Assembly (NCBI GenBank): GCA_038503075.1
Contig: JBCAML010000014.1
Coordinates: 558,001 to 622,000, forward strand
DNA length: 64,000 nucleotides
DNA from: Gyromitra esculenta
Taxonomy: Eukaryota; Ascomycota; Pezizomycetes; Pezizales; Discinaceae
Direction of reading: 5' to 3'
The position numbers were made by a program, and so were the translations under genes. The notes under the pieces were generated by a model, which did not search any database, had not been told where the DNA came from, and was given only the letters and a program-made list of their open reading frames with translations. Positions 33,118 through 43,373 of this stretch are shown here, one piece after another. How positions within the stretch are numbered: the first letter of the stretch is position 1; the number at the start of each line of letters is the position of its first letter.

Positions 33118-34952
33118 CGCGATTATCAAGAGGGGGGAGAGGACCAATCCGATATGTTCTTGCAAAATATGGAGAAGGATTTGATTGCCCAGTTTCTCTC
33201 AATATGGGGAAGGATGCTTTATAAAGACAATAATTTCTGCTAAGTAGTATGGGTATTTAACTAGCCTAAGAAACGAAGGCTAATATCTAAACAACCTTTC
33301 TCGCTGTCCTAGCCTGATCAAATTCCATACAGCAGCGCTAATCACAAGATTTGACAAAAGCGGTATTATATTCCCAAAGTTCTCACAGAGGTACAAACCA
33401 CGGAACTCTTCACCTGGGAAGTACACATGAACTACATCGCGGGAAAAAAAAAAGCCTGGCGAGATTGATGTGGTTGAGTCTTTGTTCCCAGTACGGATCG
33501 AGTGTGTGTAAGTCAGATGGATAGTGCAACAAACAGCGTGTAGCCAAGAGTCTGGCCTGTAACACAAATGCGGGTGGACCATGTCTAACAAGGTACGTCC
33601 CATCAGGGGTTAAGGTAAAGCTGGAGAGTAAAGGGAACTTATTGCCGGGAGATCGCATGTCCACATGCACATATACCCGCTGACTAGGGTGTCGTGGGAT
33701 TGCTATGGTGGGGTTTCCATACACCCCAATGGCATCGTGCACGAGACTTGATGGGTACATGCCCAGCAGTTTATTCGTGTTGTCGGGATCAATTAGTATG
33801 GGTTTATACGTTGTGGATATTATGGGGCTTGGGGTTTGGGCAAAAGAAAAAATTCAAGAAAAATTTGGTAGAACCTATTGGTTAGGTACATTCTGTACCT
33901 AGTAGTAGAATAGCATGTCCTTGTGCCGCTATGCAGCTTTGTGGAGCTTGGCACTTAAGGGATACTGTATTGAGATATTCCTATTTAAGGGAGTCTCTAT
34001 TTAATCCAAGCAACTCGGTTTGCTAGTACTTACCATGTCTAGAGTACCAATACTGGGCGAAGGGTTCCCGGGTAAACAGAGCTTCACTAGAAAATCAGAG
34101 ACTTTTGGTTGGGCAGTGTCTTAGCACTCTCTATTAGGACAACGGAAGTTTACGGAGTCTTAATTAATGGAATTAGGTGTTGATAATATTATCATTTTGA
34201 TCCCTATATAAATATATATAGCCAACTTCCTGGAGCGTACTCTACCGAAGAAACAAACCACCAAATCTCTCATTCAGAAAAAGCACCTTCCTACTTGGTT
34301 TTTGTGGCCTAGCTAGATGCTGCGTCGTTGGAAAAAGGTGCACCGGCAATGATAGCTTTATCCCCCCGCGGCGGGAACCTCTGATGGAATTTTTCCCAGC
34401 TATGTTTGTACTATCTTGGCCTAGTTTATTGGCGTTTTAGGTGTATTTCTGAGTGTTTGAAGTTTGAAGAGCTCGGTGGCAACTGTGGTAGGTTTACTAA
34501 GATTTAACCTGCTTCACTATCATAGAGTGTCACTCGGAAAATCTTCGATTCGATTGGTATCAAATTATCAAATTAGTAACGGAAGCTCTCTTAGCAAGCT
34601 TCCAGATTTTTAGTAATTTGAACAGGACGACTAGAAAAACTTCCTTAGGGGAAAAGTGATAGAGATGATAGTCCTTTGACTGTCTTATCCTCACATCCCT
34701 ATCCTACCATATGAGCAAACTTCACATTGAGAAATTGGAGGTAGTAGTGTTTGAACTGCCATGGGATATAAACTTTATAGAAAGTAAGTTAAACTTATAT
34801 GTGGGTCTCTTAAAGTTGCTTCACTGATCTAGTAGGGTACATGTATCTAACCCCCCCCTCCCCCAAGCGACCATTCGCCCGACCGCCATGCATTCTAATC
34901 ATAAATAGGTAAAACTACAAGTATAAATTCTTTACCAGACGCATACGAACAA
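33118..34952. other. Intergenic region with coding-like remnant
   Basis: Holds a coding-like stretch (33280-33800, listed separately) and a TATA-like run (CTATATAAATATATATAG) at about 34203-34220. The latter is followed by an A/C-rich leader-like stretch but only an 11-codon ATG frame, so no gene is supported. A TACATGTA occurs at 34838. Confidence 0.45.
33280..33800 (-). pseudogene. Coding-like segment, possible broken gene
   Basis: Two overlapping minus-strand frames look protein-like. The upstream one has ATG at 33760 and carries MYPSSLVHDAIGVYGN and VYVHVDMRSPGNKFPLLSSF. The downstream one carries VVHVYFPGEEFRGLYLCEN and NIIPLLSNLVISAAVWN. They are in different frames and meet at a run of ten T (on the minus strand) near 33450. 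The upstream frame can be extended leftward of its ATG (ILIDPDNTNKLLG). I do not recognise the protein. It may be a decayed gene with a homopolymer frameshift, or an intron may explain the change. Confidence 0.3.
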
Positions 34953-36155
34953 TTAAGCATGATACGGCGCCGAGTCTGCTTCAACATCTCCCCAAATCTT
35001 CTCTAACGCATCCACTACCTTCTGCGGCAAAGGGCCCTTCCCAATATCTCCGACATTGCTCTCAAGCTGCGAAGCCCTGCTGAGACCCAAGATGAGGCCA
35101 TCGCCATCTTGCAACGCTGAATGATACACAATCCAGCGTAAAGCTACTTCCGATCCTTTGATCCCGAGGGGCTCGATTATGGCGGTGAGGTCATTGAAGG
35201 CCTTGTGCATGGAAGCTTGGTTCCACACGCTGGCTTGGAAGTTACCCAGAAGGTTACCGGGTTCGTAGCGGGTGCCTTTGAGGGCGTCGCCGCCACGGGT
35301 AAGGTTCCCGGTGAAGAAGCCGCCTGCGAGAGGGCTGCGGAGTTGTTAGGATTATCCAAAGGCTCAGTTATCGACCCATAAGTGGAGTGAGAACAAACCT
35401 GTATGCGTTGAAAGAGATATTATTGGTTCTGAGGAGTGGAAGAAGCTCTGATTCTACTCTTCGGGTTAAGGGATTGTATTGTCCCTGGTATACGCTCGGT
35501 TTGACCCAATTGTGTGCTTCGCAGAGTTTGAGAATGTCTTTCAGCATAGCAGCCGAAAAGTTCGAGATACCCCACTGGAAAAAAAAAAAAAAAGAAACAG
35601 TTCGTTGGCAAAAACTCTCTCTCCTTCCTTCCCAAATGCGTTACGAGAAGAGTGAACTTACCTTCTCAAATTTCCCTTCTTTGTAGATCTCATCAAAAGT
35701 TCCAACAATTTCTTCAAGCGGCGTCTCGTAGTCTGGGCGATGACAGTAAAGAACATTAACCTAATACATATATATAGTATAAGCACCCGAACACCCATTA
35801 CCGCAAAACTTAACCGCCCAAAAAAAAGCACACACACGCACACACGCACCTTCTTCACATCCAAAGTTTTCAAACTCTTCTCCAGGGAGCCACGAATAAC
35901 CGCCGGCCTCAGAGACCCCGGGCCTCCGCTCATGATCTTCGTATCCACAGCAAATCCTTGCTTGATCGCCTCCGCGTCATGGATCAGCTTCTCAGAGGTT
36001 CCTGGAGCATTTGGCGGGTACCTTGCGGCAGTGTCAATGTTCTTGATGTTGTGCGATTTAAGGGCATCGAGTAGTGGCTGAACACTGTCCACCGTGGAGA
36101 ATGCTGAGGAGTCCCCGAATGACGCACCGCCGAAAATGAGATTGATTCCTGACAT
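34953..36155 (-). CDS. Aldo-keto reductase, AKR7/aflatoxin-aldehyde-reductase type
   Basis: NADPH-dependent reductase of aldehydes and ketones. Exons 36155-35850, 35760-35662, 35574-35399 and 35334-34953 join in phase to 320 residues, the family's usual length. Introns are 64-89 bp. Catalytic tetrad positions are visible: Asp and Tyr in NIDTAARYP, Lys in VDTKIMSGG and His in VNVLYCHRPDYETPL. WGISNFSAAMLKDIL and PLAGGFFTGNLTRGGDALKG follow. The cofactor-binding C-terminus has GLILGLSRASQLESNV. The N-terminus INLIFGGASFG is typical of AKR7-like fungal enzymes. It looks intact. The natural substrate cannot be told from sequence, and no metabolite cluster surrounds it. Confidence 0.92.
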
Positions 36156-37563
36156 CTTTTTTTTTATCCAGATAGGAATACTAATTAATTACTGATTTGG
36201 GGTGGAGTGGGGTGGGGTGGAGGGGTTGAATTGGGACAAAAATTTGTACTGGGTGACCAGCTACTATGATGATGATGATGATGATGACGATGTCTTGTCG
36301 GTTTTATATATTGTGAGGATTGAGTGAGTAGTACCTGTATGAGCCCTACCCACCACACCACCCCTTATATAGGCATATACAGCTTCAGTCCCGTATTATG
36401 CAATAAGGAAAAACCTGTGTCTACCAAAAGCACATATAAGCTACCTACCTGCCTACAAGTCAAGTAAACATAACTACATCCAGTTAGTCCAAGCGTATAT
36501 TCACACCAAATTCCCTACCTACCAACTATATGAGTAACTTTCCGTCGGGGGTGGTAGTGGGGTATCTATCTATCGGGTTCCCTCTCGTCCGGTAAGTAGC
36601 ATTAGTAATCTACCAATTTCAATCTACGGCCCTGCCTTCTCGGCCGGTACGGTAGCCAGCTAGCTAACTAGCTATACTAATCTCGTCGGACAAAAGTAAC
36701 ACGTCTGTCCGTAGGGCTGCATGAGAGGGGGGCTGGGCACAAGACTAGCTAGCCTCTTACACAATCTGAAGAGGTATGAGCGACGGTCCTCTACGGTCAG
36801 GTTTGATAGAAAGAGGGCGATGGTGGGCGAGCCTCGGGTCCTGCTGGTGTATCCCTGATTCCCTCCAGCACGTACGTGGCAAGGCTTCACCACCAATACA
36901 TTACAGTCCAACATGAATCCAAGGTTAGCCCCTCTAAATAGATGCCGCTTCATCTCAAGCCTTATATCATTGAATTAGCCAGGTCATCTGTTCTCGCCCA
37001 GTAGGTAGCCCGGATTCCTGTCTGGCCTAGTACGTCATAGGATTGTAGTAATCGAACGTGTCTAGAACCTAGTTACCTTCAGTTGCAAATTCTCCCAGCG
37101 AAGCCCGAGTTTAACTATACCCGAGTGATTACCTATGAGAATAGGTATGACCCCTCGGGATAAGTAATCCAACTATGACAGTAATCCGAAGCCCGAAATG
37201 TCACGCCAGTACCACCCACCCAGATCACTCCGAGCCTCTCTCTGCTCACAGCCCAAGTAGTACTGTAGAAGATACATGCAGCCAAGGAGATATAACTTTT
37301 TTTTCATAAATGCATTCAACCTATCCTTTACATCATACAACCCATAAAAAAAAACAGAACATAAAAACATGCAAGAAAAATCATCCGTAGGGCTCCGCAA
37401 AAAAAAACTAGTGCAGTAAACAATTCAAAAAAAATCAAAAAATCTTTAATAACCCGTGCAACAGAGAGAAAAAAGCAAGCTCAAAATCAAAACAAAAAAC
37501 ACCCACCTCCTACAAACCTTACAGCTTTTACACTCCCCCACCCTTACAATCTACACGCCCCAA
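36156..37563. other. Intergenic: AKR promoter and annexin 3' flank
   Basis: Contains a GAT microsatellite (36266-36287), TATA-like TTATATA motifs near 36303 and 36364, a short nested inverted repeat at 37120-37159, and A-rich sequence (37385-37540), probably the annexin 3' UTR. No gene seen. Confidence 0.5.
36266..36287. repeat. ATG trinucleotide microsatellite
   Basis: About seven ATG units in tandem, roughly 110 bp upstream of the aldo-keto reductase start. Confidence 0.9.
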
Positions 37564-40089
37564 TTAATCTCGCACCATCTTAACCAAAAAGTCCTCAAAT
37601 ATCCCATCAACCACCGCATCCCTCATCCGCTTCCCAAGATCGGTCTTGAACTTTTTCTTATAAGCATGTTTCACCCTTTCCAGGTGATACTGGTCCCAAT
37701 GGACCCTAACGCAGCGACTGATCAGTAAATCCTCTCGGCCAGAGTCTTCCAGCGCACATATAGCCTGTTCGAGTAGCTTAGCGTCACGGAGGGGTTTATC
37801 GATTGCGCCGTTGATGACGTGGAGTATTGTTTCGCCCTACAAAAAAAAAAAAAGGGTCATATCAGCTATGGTCACTCTTTTGGCATAACCCACCGCTGAG
37901 GAGGGGGGGAGAAAAAACTTACAACAAGATTCTTCGAATGCTTCATAATCGCCTTCGGCAAATCCCTTCCATAAACATTCCTATAATTAATCGCCAATTC
38001 TCTAATCCATCCATCGCTCCTATTAACCAAAATCGCAATCATTACCGTCTCCCCTCCACCCCTCCCATCCGTTCTCTCTAATATCTCGCCCAACTGTCTC
38101 ACGTCCTCTTTCACGCCATCCAGATTAATCTTTGCCCCCTGCGCCAGCTCCTCCATTCTTATGCCCTCCAGCTGGGCCAGGATCGCTATGCGGAATTTGT
38201 TAGCAACGAGTTCATTCCGCACTGCCTTCTCGAGCGAGTTGTCGTATTTGGCATCCTTGAACCCGTCCTTAATCTTGCGGATCTCGCTGTTGGATTTGCC
38301 CATGAGTGCTTCGATGAGGAGTTCGTTGCGGGCCTCGCGTTTCTGGTACCAGCAGTTTGCGAACCATGCTTCTGACTCGTAGGGGCCAAGGGCGACCGCG
38401 AAGGCGAGTTTGCCGAATGAGGTGGCGGCGAAGACGGTTTTGATGTGTTTGGCGATATTCACCTGCTTGAAGATACGCTTGTATTCTCGCCTGAGGAGCA
38501 CGATCTGGCTTGGGGTGAGGGTTGGGAGTATCTGTATTATTGCTGTTGGGGACGGGCGGAAGCTCTTTAGTGAGGCTAGAATCGCTTTTGCGTCTGCTGA
38601 GGGGTCGTAAGGTGGGGTGGAGGGTCTTGAGGGGGCGACTGGGGTGACGAGTGGCATGCCCTGGGAAGACTGTGAAGACTGGGCGGAGGGCCCGAGGGAG
38701 AAGGAGTCGATGGAGTGTACCCCGCCGGAAATGGAGGTGGTGGAGTAGAATGAGGATCCGCCAGAAGGTGAGAGGACCGGGGAGGGGAGGGGAGAGATGG
38801 ACTGGTAGGTCCCAAAGTAGGGTTGAAGGGAAGGGGAGGGTGGGGGCAGGCCACCGGAGCCCATGGCACTGCTAGAGCCCCCAATAGAGAGACTAGATAA
38901 CGATGGTATTGATAGGCCACTTCCGCTGCTGAGAACTGAAAGGTGAGGGGGTGCAGAGGGCGCAGAGGATGGTGGCATTGTTTGGCCTGTAGATATCGAA
39001 CCGCTGCTACTGTGGCCGGGATATTTTGCGGGAGGTGGAGGCGGGATTTGATAAATGCCACCGGGTGGGGCGGAATATGAATGTCCTGGAATCGCAACTC
39101 CATATTTTGGATCTAGCGGTGGTGGTGCTGATATCTGAAGCGCTGTATAGGGGCCTGGTGGAGGGAGTCCACTACCTGAAGGCGGCCCATATCCTGGATA
39201 CGGCGCTATCTGTGTACCGAATTGTTGACCTGGAGGCTGCTGTGAATATATTCCAGATGAGGGTGGTGGGAATTGATCTGGGCCTAAAGGTGGGTATTGT
39301 CCTTGCGGTAAGGGTGGAAGCATTACTGCAGATTGCCCTTGAGGTGGATAATCTGTTTTTTTAAAAAAATAAAAAGTTGTTAGCTGTCGATATCAAATAA
39401 ACAAACAATTGCAAACAATTGAGTAAACAAACGCAAGTGCCGGTTGACTCACTGTATTGCGGAGCCACATAGTGCCCATCCGACGAAACTGGAGAAACCG
39501 GACTGAAGTGATCTGAACCACCAGCGTGCGAGGACTGATACCCACCCCCAATGCCACCACCAACATTGACATATCCATAAGCTCCACCGTAACCGGAGAT
39601 GCTCCCAGCCATTGCCCCCTCGGAACCCTTTTTGTCTAGGGATCGTATGTTGCCCTCATCTTCGGAGCCAATGCTGCTGACGACCGAGAACTCTGAGCCG
39701 GCGCGAGAATGGGGGCGCTCGACGGCCAGCGAGCCTGAGGGCTTGCTTTTTTCGCGCTCCTTGTTTGCTCTCCGGTCTTTCTTGGCCTGCTTGTACTCTG
39801 CATACTCGGGCGTGCCTCTCTCTGGCCTCTGCATGTCTGGGGCGTAGGCGAAGGACTCGGTGGAGGAGACGGAGGGGGAGTATAAGGGCGGGTCAGCGCG
39901 GTGGAAATAGGGGAACAGAGCGTAGTGGGCGGAGTCGAAGCTGTACCGGAGCGAGAGCACCAGCGACGACAAGTCAAGGTCGCTCGTCGCCAAGTCCAAG
40001 GACAGCAGGGATAAATTGAGGCTCCGCTGTGTGACGGTAAAACCAGCACCGAGCGGCAGGAAGGGGGCGCCCTGTTGTCGGTTGTTCAT
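37564..40089 (-). CDS. Fungal annexin with long Pro/Gly/Ser-rich N-terminus
   Basis: Exons 40089-39453, 39352-37923 and 37836-37564 join in phase to 779 residues. Residues up to about 460 are low-complexity, with Pro-Gly-Tyr-Gln segments (GQYPPLGPDQFPPP, GIYQIPPPPPAKYPG) and Ser-rich tracts. An acidic/basic helix lies near the N-terminus (EYKQAKKDRRANKEREKSK). The C-terminal core of about 310 residues has annexin repeats: ADAKAILASLKSF, LRREYKRIFKQVNIAKHIK, EIRKIKDGFKDAKYDNSLEK, ETVMIAILVNRSDGWIRELA, and ISRCVRVHWDQYHLERVKHA with YKKKFKTDLGKRM. Canonical GxGT calcium loops are not obvious, so calcium binding may be weak, as reported for some fungal annexins. A later ATG (MQRPERGTPEY) is an alternative start. 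Likely membrane-associated. Confidence 0.88.
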
Positions 40090-41102
40090 CTGTGATGTGA
40101 ATTGGGGCTTACTGGGTACACGTAGGCATGGAAGGCGGGGAGTGCTGCTGAGAGTATCGTGACCGCGAGCTGGTGAAGGGGCGGCTATTCAGTTACATGT
40201 ACCGTACCCATTTGACACATCACGGCGCGAGTGACAGCTGGTGAAGCCAATGGCAGCCGACGCGGACAAGCGACCGTTACACAGGTGCCAAGATCGCGCG
40301 AGGGCCAGATCCAGCTGAGCGCGCGAGGGCGGGCGACGATTGTCTGGGCCGTGATCGTGTGCCTGAGAAGAGCCGGTTGTCGCAGGGCGGCCAGGCATCT
40401 GATCGCCATCGCGACAGAGTGAGGCTCGCCGTCTGACAGCTGCAGCCTGTGATGTGGGGTGCATGGCCTGCGTGTGGGGCAGAACGCACTCCACTCTGCT
40501 TCTGCACACGCGTGCTGGGAGTCTCCTATGATTCTGCATGCAATATCACTCGGCTCTAGCCGAACAGCGTGGCGGGCGCAGCCTCGCTCCGTGACGGTGC
40601 CAAGGGGTGCTGCAGCATGCACCACCGTGCTCCCAGCATCCCACTGATGGAGCAAGACGGAGCAGAGCTCTTACAGCATGTGATATAGGTCTCTGTGGCA
40701 CTGTGGTCCTAAGCGCTCTCTGGGCTAACGTCAGTCCAGCTGCCCTCCAGCAACATCGGGCAGTCTTGCCGTTTACAGCAGCCCGTACGCAGTGTGGTGT
40801 TTACGTTCAAGTATCCACTCAGTGTTGAAGACTGGCCTCTCGGTACCTCCCATCAGTCAGCACAGTCCCCACTCCTGCTGCTGCTATCCAGTGAGTGATA
40901 GCTGGTGATGGGATGGTAGCCCTACAGGCATCCAATCCTACCCACAGTATACCCGTGAATTCTAGACACAAGGCATATTTATTACGCACCTGACTGCACA
41001 ATGGCAGACAGGGCCTCCAAGAAGTAGATCTACATGGGAGTAGCCCTCCCTCCGTACCGAGGGTGCCTGCTGACCATTCTAGCCCAGCCTTTGGTTCCCT
41101 AT
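40090..41102. other. Annexin upstream region, GC-rich
   Basis: 40100-40800 is more GC-rich than its surroundings and holds long chance frames on both strands (for example 40185-40655), none with recognisable motifs. Probably the annexin promoter. TACATGTA at 40194. Confidence 0.45.
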
Positions 41103-41405
41103 CTAACTCGCGTAGGGCGTGGGTAAGGGCTCGGGGGCAAAACGGTTGACGTTGACCCCTCTCTTCAGAAGAACACGGACTAGCGGTTCATGGCCCTCCA
41201 AAACTGCTCAGTGCAACACTGTCATCATGGGTAGATCCTCTGCCCCGTATCTATGGAGGAGTGGTACCAAGAAGTGGGTGAGACGGCTGTTGGCTCGGAG
41301 GAAGGAATACATGTTGGCCAATTCTCCGAGATTTTCAGCACCTAGGAGATGCAACTCGTTGGAGAGGCTGAGGAGAGAGGCATTCTCGATGATCTCGACG
41401 AACAA
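41103..41405 (-). pseudogene. F-box/ankyrin-repeat protein pseudogene fragment
   Basis: The frame opens with an F-box-like block, SLLSLSNELHLLGAENLGEL, followed by SFLRANSRLTHFLVPLLHRY. After MMTVLH an in-frame TGA (41208-41210) replaces the Trp expected in an ankyrin LHWAVLEGH motif. The frame then continues as AVLEGHEPLVRVLLKRGVNV with NRFAPEP to a second stop at 41103. F-box plus ankyrin proteins are abundant, fast-decaying families in some filamentous ascomycetes. Only the F-box and about one ankyrin repeat remain. The TGG-to-TGA change is a G-to-A transition, compatible with RIP-like or ordinary decay. Confidence 0.65.
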
Positions 41406-41897
41406 GTGGTTCCGTTCGTTTGAAATATACAGTATTAATGTCCCTGTAAGTGCTTTGCTGTTCGTTTCCCCTACATCTGCTCTGCCAACACGATAGCCTG
41501 CTTGAAATATGAGAGGCTTGAGGGCAGGTACGTGGCTCAGTCCTTGTTATCCCTGTCATACCTTACCACCTTGCAGCTGGGGCACAAATAATCACTCACG
41601 AGACTATCAAACAGCCCAGGTACAGTAGAGCCAATTACCTCTTGCACCGTTATTTTCGATCTTATGTATTCATTTGTAACCCACGAGCTGACCTCCAAGA
41701 GCACTTATAGGATACCTATTTATCTCGCCTAAATCTCGCCTTGTCAACCCATCGATCGTTTGGCATAATTTCTAGAGCCACACAGACACGAACAGCTGTA
41801 TATACTACCTGCACTAGATAATATCACTTTTTTTCCAGTTCTCCAGCGGCTAATATACAGCGTGTAGCTAATGCCAACGAGGATCTAAAAAGGAAGA
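41406..41897. other. Intergenic region left of tRNA-Thr
   Basis: AT-rich DNA between the ankyrin pseudogene and the tRNA. No gene recognised. Its right edge holds the tRNA terminator (T5 on the minus strand at 41887-41891). Confidence 0.5.
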
Positions 41898-41970
41898 TGC
41901 CCGAAAGGCGAGTCGAACGCCTGATCTTCGCATTACGAGTGCGACGCCTTACCAACTTGGCCATCCGGGC
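41898..41970 (-). tRNA. tRNA-Thr (anticodon CGU), intronless
   Basis: The 73-nt minus-strand sequence folds into a full cloverleaf. The acceptor stem is GCCCGGA/TTCGGGC with discriminator A. The anticodon arm is TCGCA-CTCGTAA-TGCGA, giving anticodon CGT (ACG codons). The T arm is AGGCG-TTCGACT-CGCCT. A run of five T lies six bases past the 3' end on the minus strand, a normal RNA polymerase III terminator. No intron and no encoded CCA. Confidence 0.95.
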
Positions 41971-43373
41971 TAGCCTGTGCTAGGCGCCCTGAATATCCGA
42001 GCGAGTCTCCGCTAGCAAAAACCCCCCCAAACGCCTAGAACCCTTATACTAAGAGAGGAAGGTGCTAATAGAAACAGGCCATCACAGCCCCACGAGATCT
42101 TGGTATGTAGTAGGACCTTTCGACGAGGTTATTCCCGGAAGCAAGGATCTGAATAAGTAGATTAAGGAAGATCCTTCAACCTATCAGCAAGCCACCTTGA
42201 TTCGTAATTAGTGGTAAAGGTAGATAAGCCCCCCAGGGTCAATGAGAAACGAAGATTTCGAAAAGTTTGTCTCACGAGGGAGCATCGCGCAGGAGAGATG
42301 GGAGATGGCGCAAGAAAGGCCGTGGGGACGACGTTGCTAAATAATTGGGCGGCCATTCTATCCACAAATTGTTCATACGTAAACGATACCAGCCTCTTCC
42401 GTAACCCTTACTCACTAGCTTTGTTCTCAGAGTACCAAATCTTGCTGAGATTTTCAAAAAGAAATTGTCATAAACGTACAATCGCACCTTGTTGTAAGGG
42501 ACACGCATAATTCGTGGGAATTCGTTCGTTATAGCAAATTTTTCCTTACAGCAAATTTTGGGTGGTGCTAGGAACTCAAAGCTGCACCCAATTTCCGTCC
42601 GTTACTGCAGATTTCCATTATATCGGGGTTCCTTATATCAAGGTCCGACTGTACGCACAAAACTACATGTAGTAATATACAGCAACTAGAGTAAACTAAA
42701 CCCGAAATCTAGTCTCGCTGCTGACTTGTCACGTGATAATCCTTTCCTATACTACTGGGTGTTGACGGGTTGTGTGTAAGAGCTCCACCAAATACCCTGG
42801 GTTTAACGAATGAACGTCCGATTGCGAGACTACCCGAAATCATAGAAAACCCGAAGGTTTATTTGCGCTCAAGACTAATTGAAATATAAAAATTTCCCAT
42901 CCTCAATCCCAACTAGCGAAAGTAATCTCAGGCTATTGACGAGAGATAAAACCGAAACCACAATTCCCACGGCAAGGAATAGAAAGCTTGCGTGCACAAA
43001 ATCGAACCGAAACAGAACGACGAAACGTAGGGCCAGGCAACCAGAAAGGAGCATCAGGCATAGTCAATCAAAAGTGAAAGTGTGCATAAGTCATAAAATC
43101 GTAAGTTGAAATTTTTTTGGTGCAAGAAGGTATGATAATAGTGAGGGTGATAATAAAACAAAAACAAAAACAATGCTCCCAATGATAACAAGCCCGCTAT
43201 GTGATGAAAAAACCCATAAATGCAACGAAGGTGGGTGTATGAAATACCAGACCCAGATAAAAACCCAATAAAAGAATTAAAAAAAAAACTAAGGTAGCCT
43301 CCCAAATGAATCTAACAACCAAAGAAGTAGAATAGAGCAAAAATAGAAATACAAAACTCAAACACCTTTTCTT
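41971..43373. other. Intergenic region with transposon terminus
   Basis: Holds a DNA-transposon-like terminus (42520-42653, listed separately) and a TACATGTA at 42664. The right part is A-rich (42880-43370) and is probably the PRM1 3' flank. No gene seen. Confidence 0.45.
42520..42653 (-). mobile_element. Terminal fragment of a TA-target DNA transposon
   Basis: Read on the minus strand from 42653 the sequence begins TA CAGTCGGACCTTGATATAAG. It contains several short related units (TTATATCAAGG, TTATATCGGGG, TTACAGCAAATTTT, TTATAGCAAATTTT), like the subterminal repeats of pogo/Tigger-type ends. No matching opposite end or transposase was found nearby, so only one end is supported. Confidence 0.4.

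Noticed and set aside
34203..34330. TATA-like run followed by a leader-like stretch
   Set aside because: The first ATG frame downstream is only 11 codons and no spliced continuation could be built.
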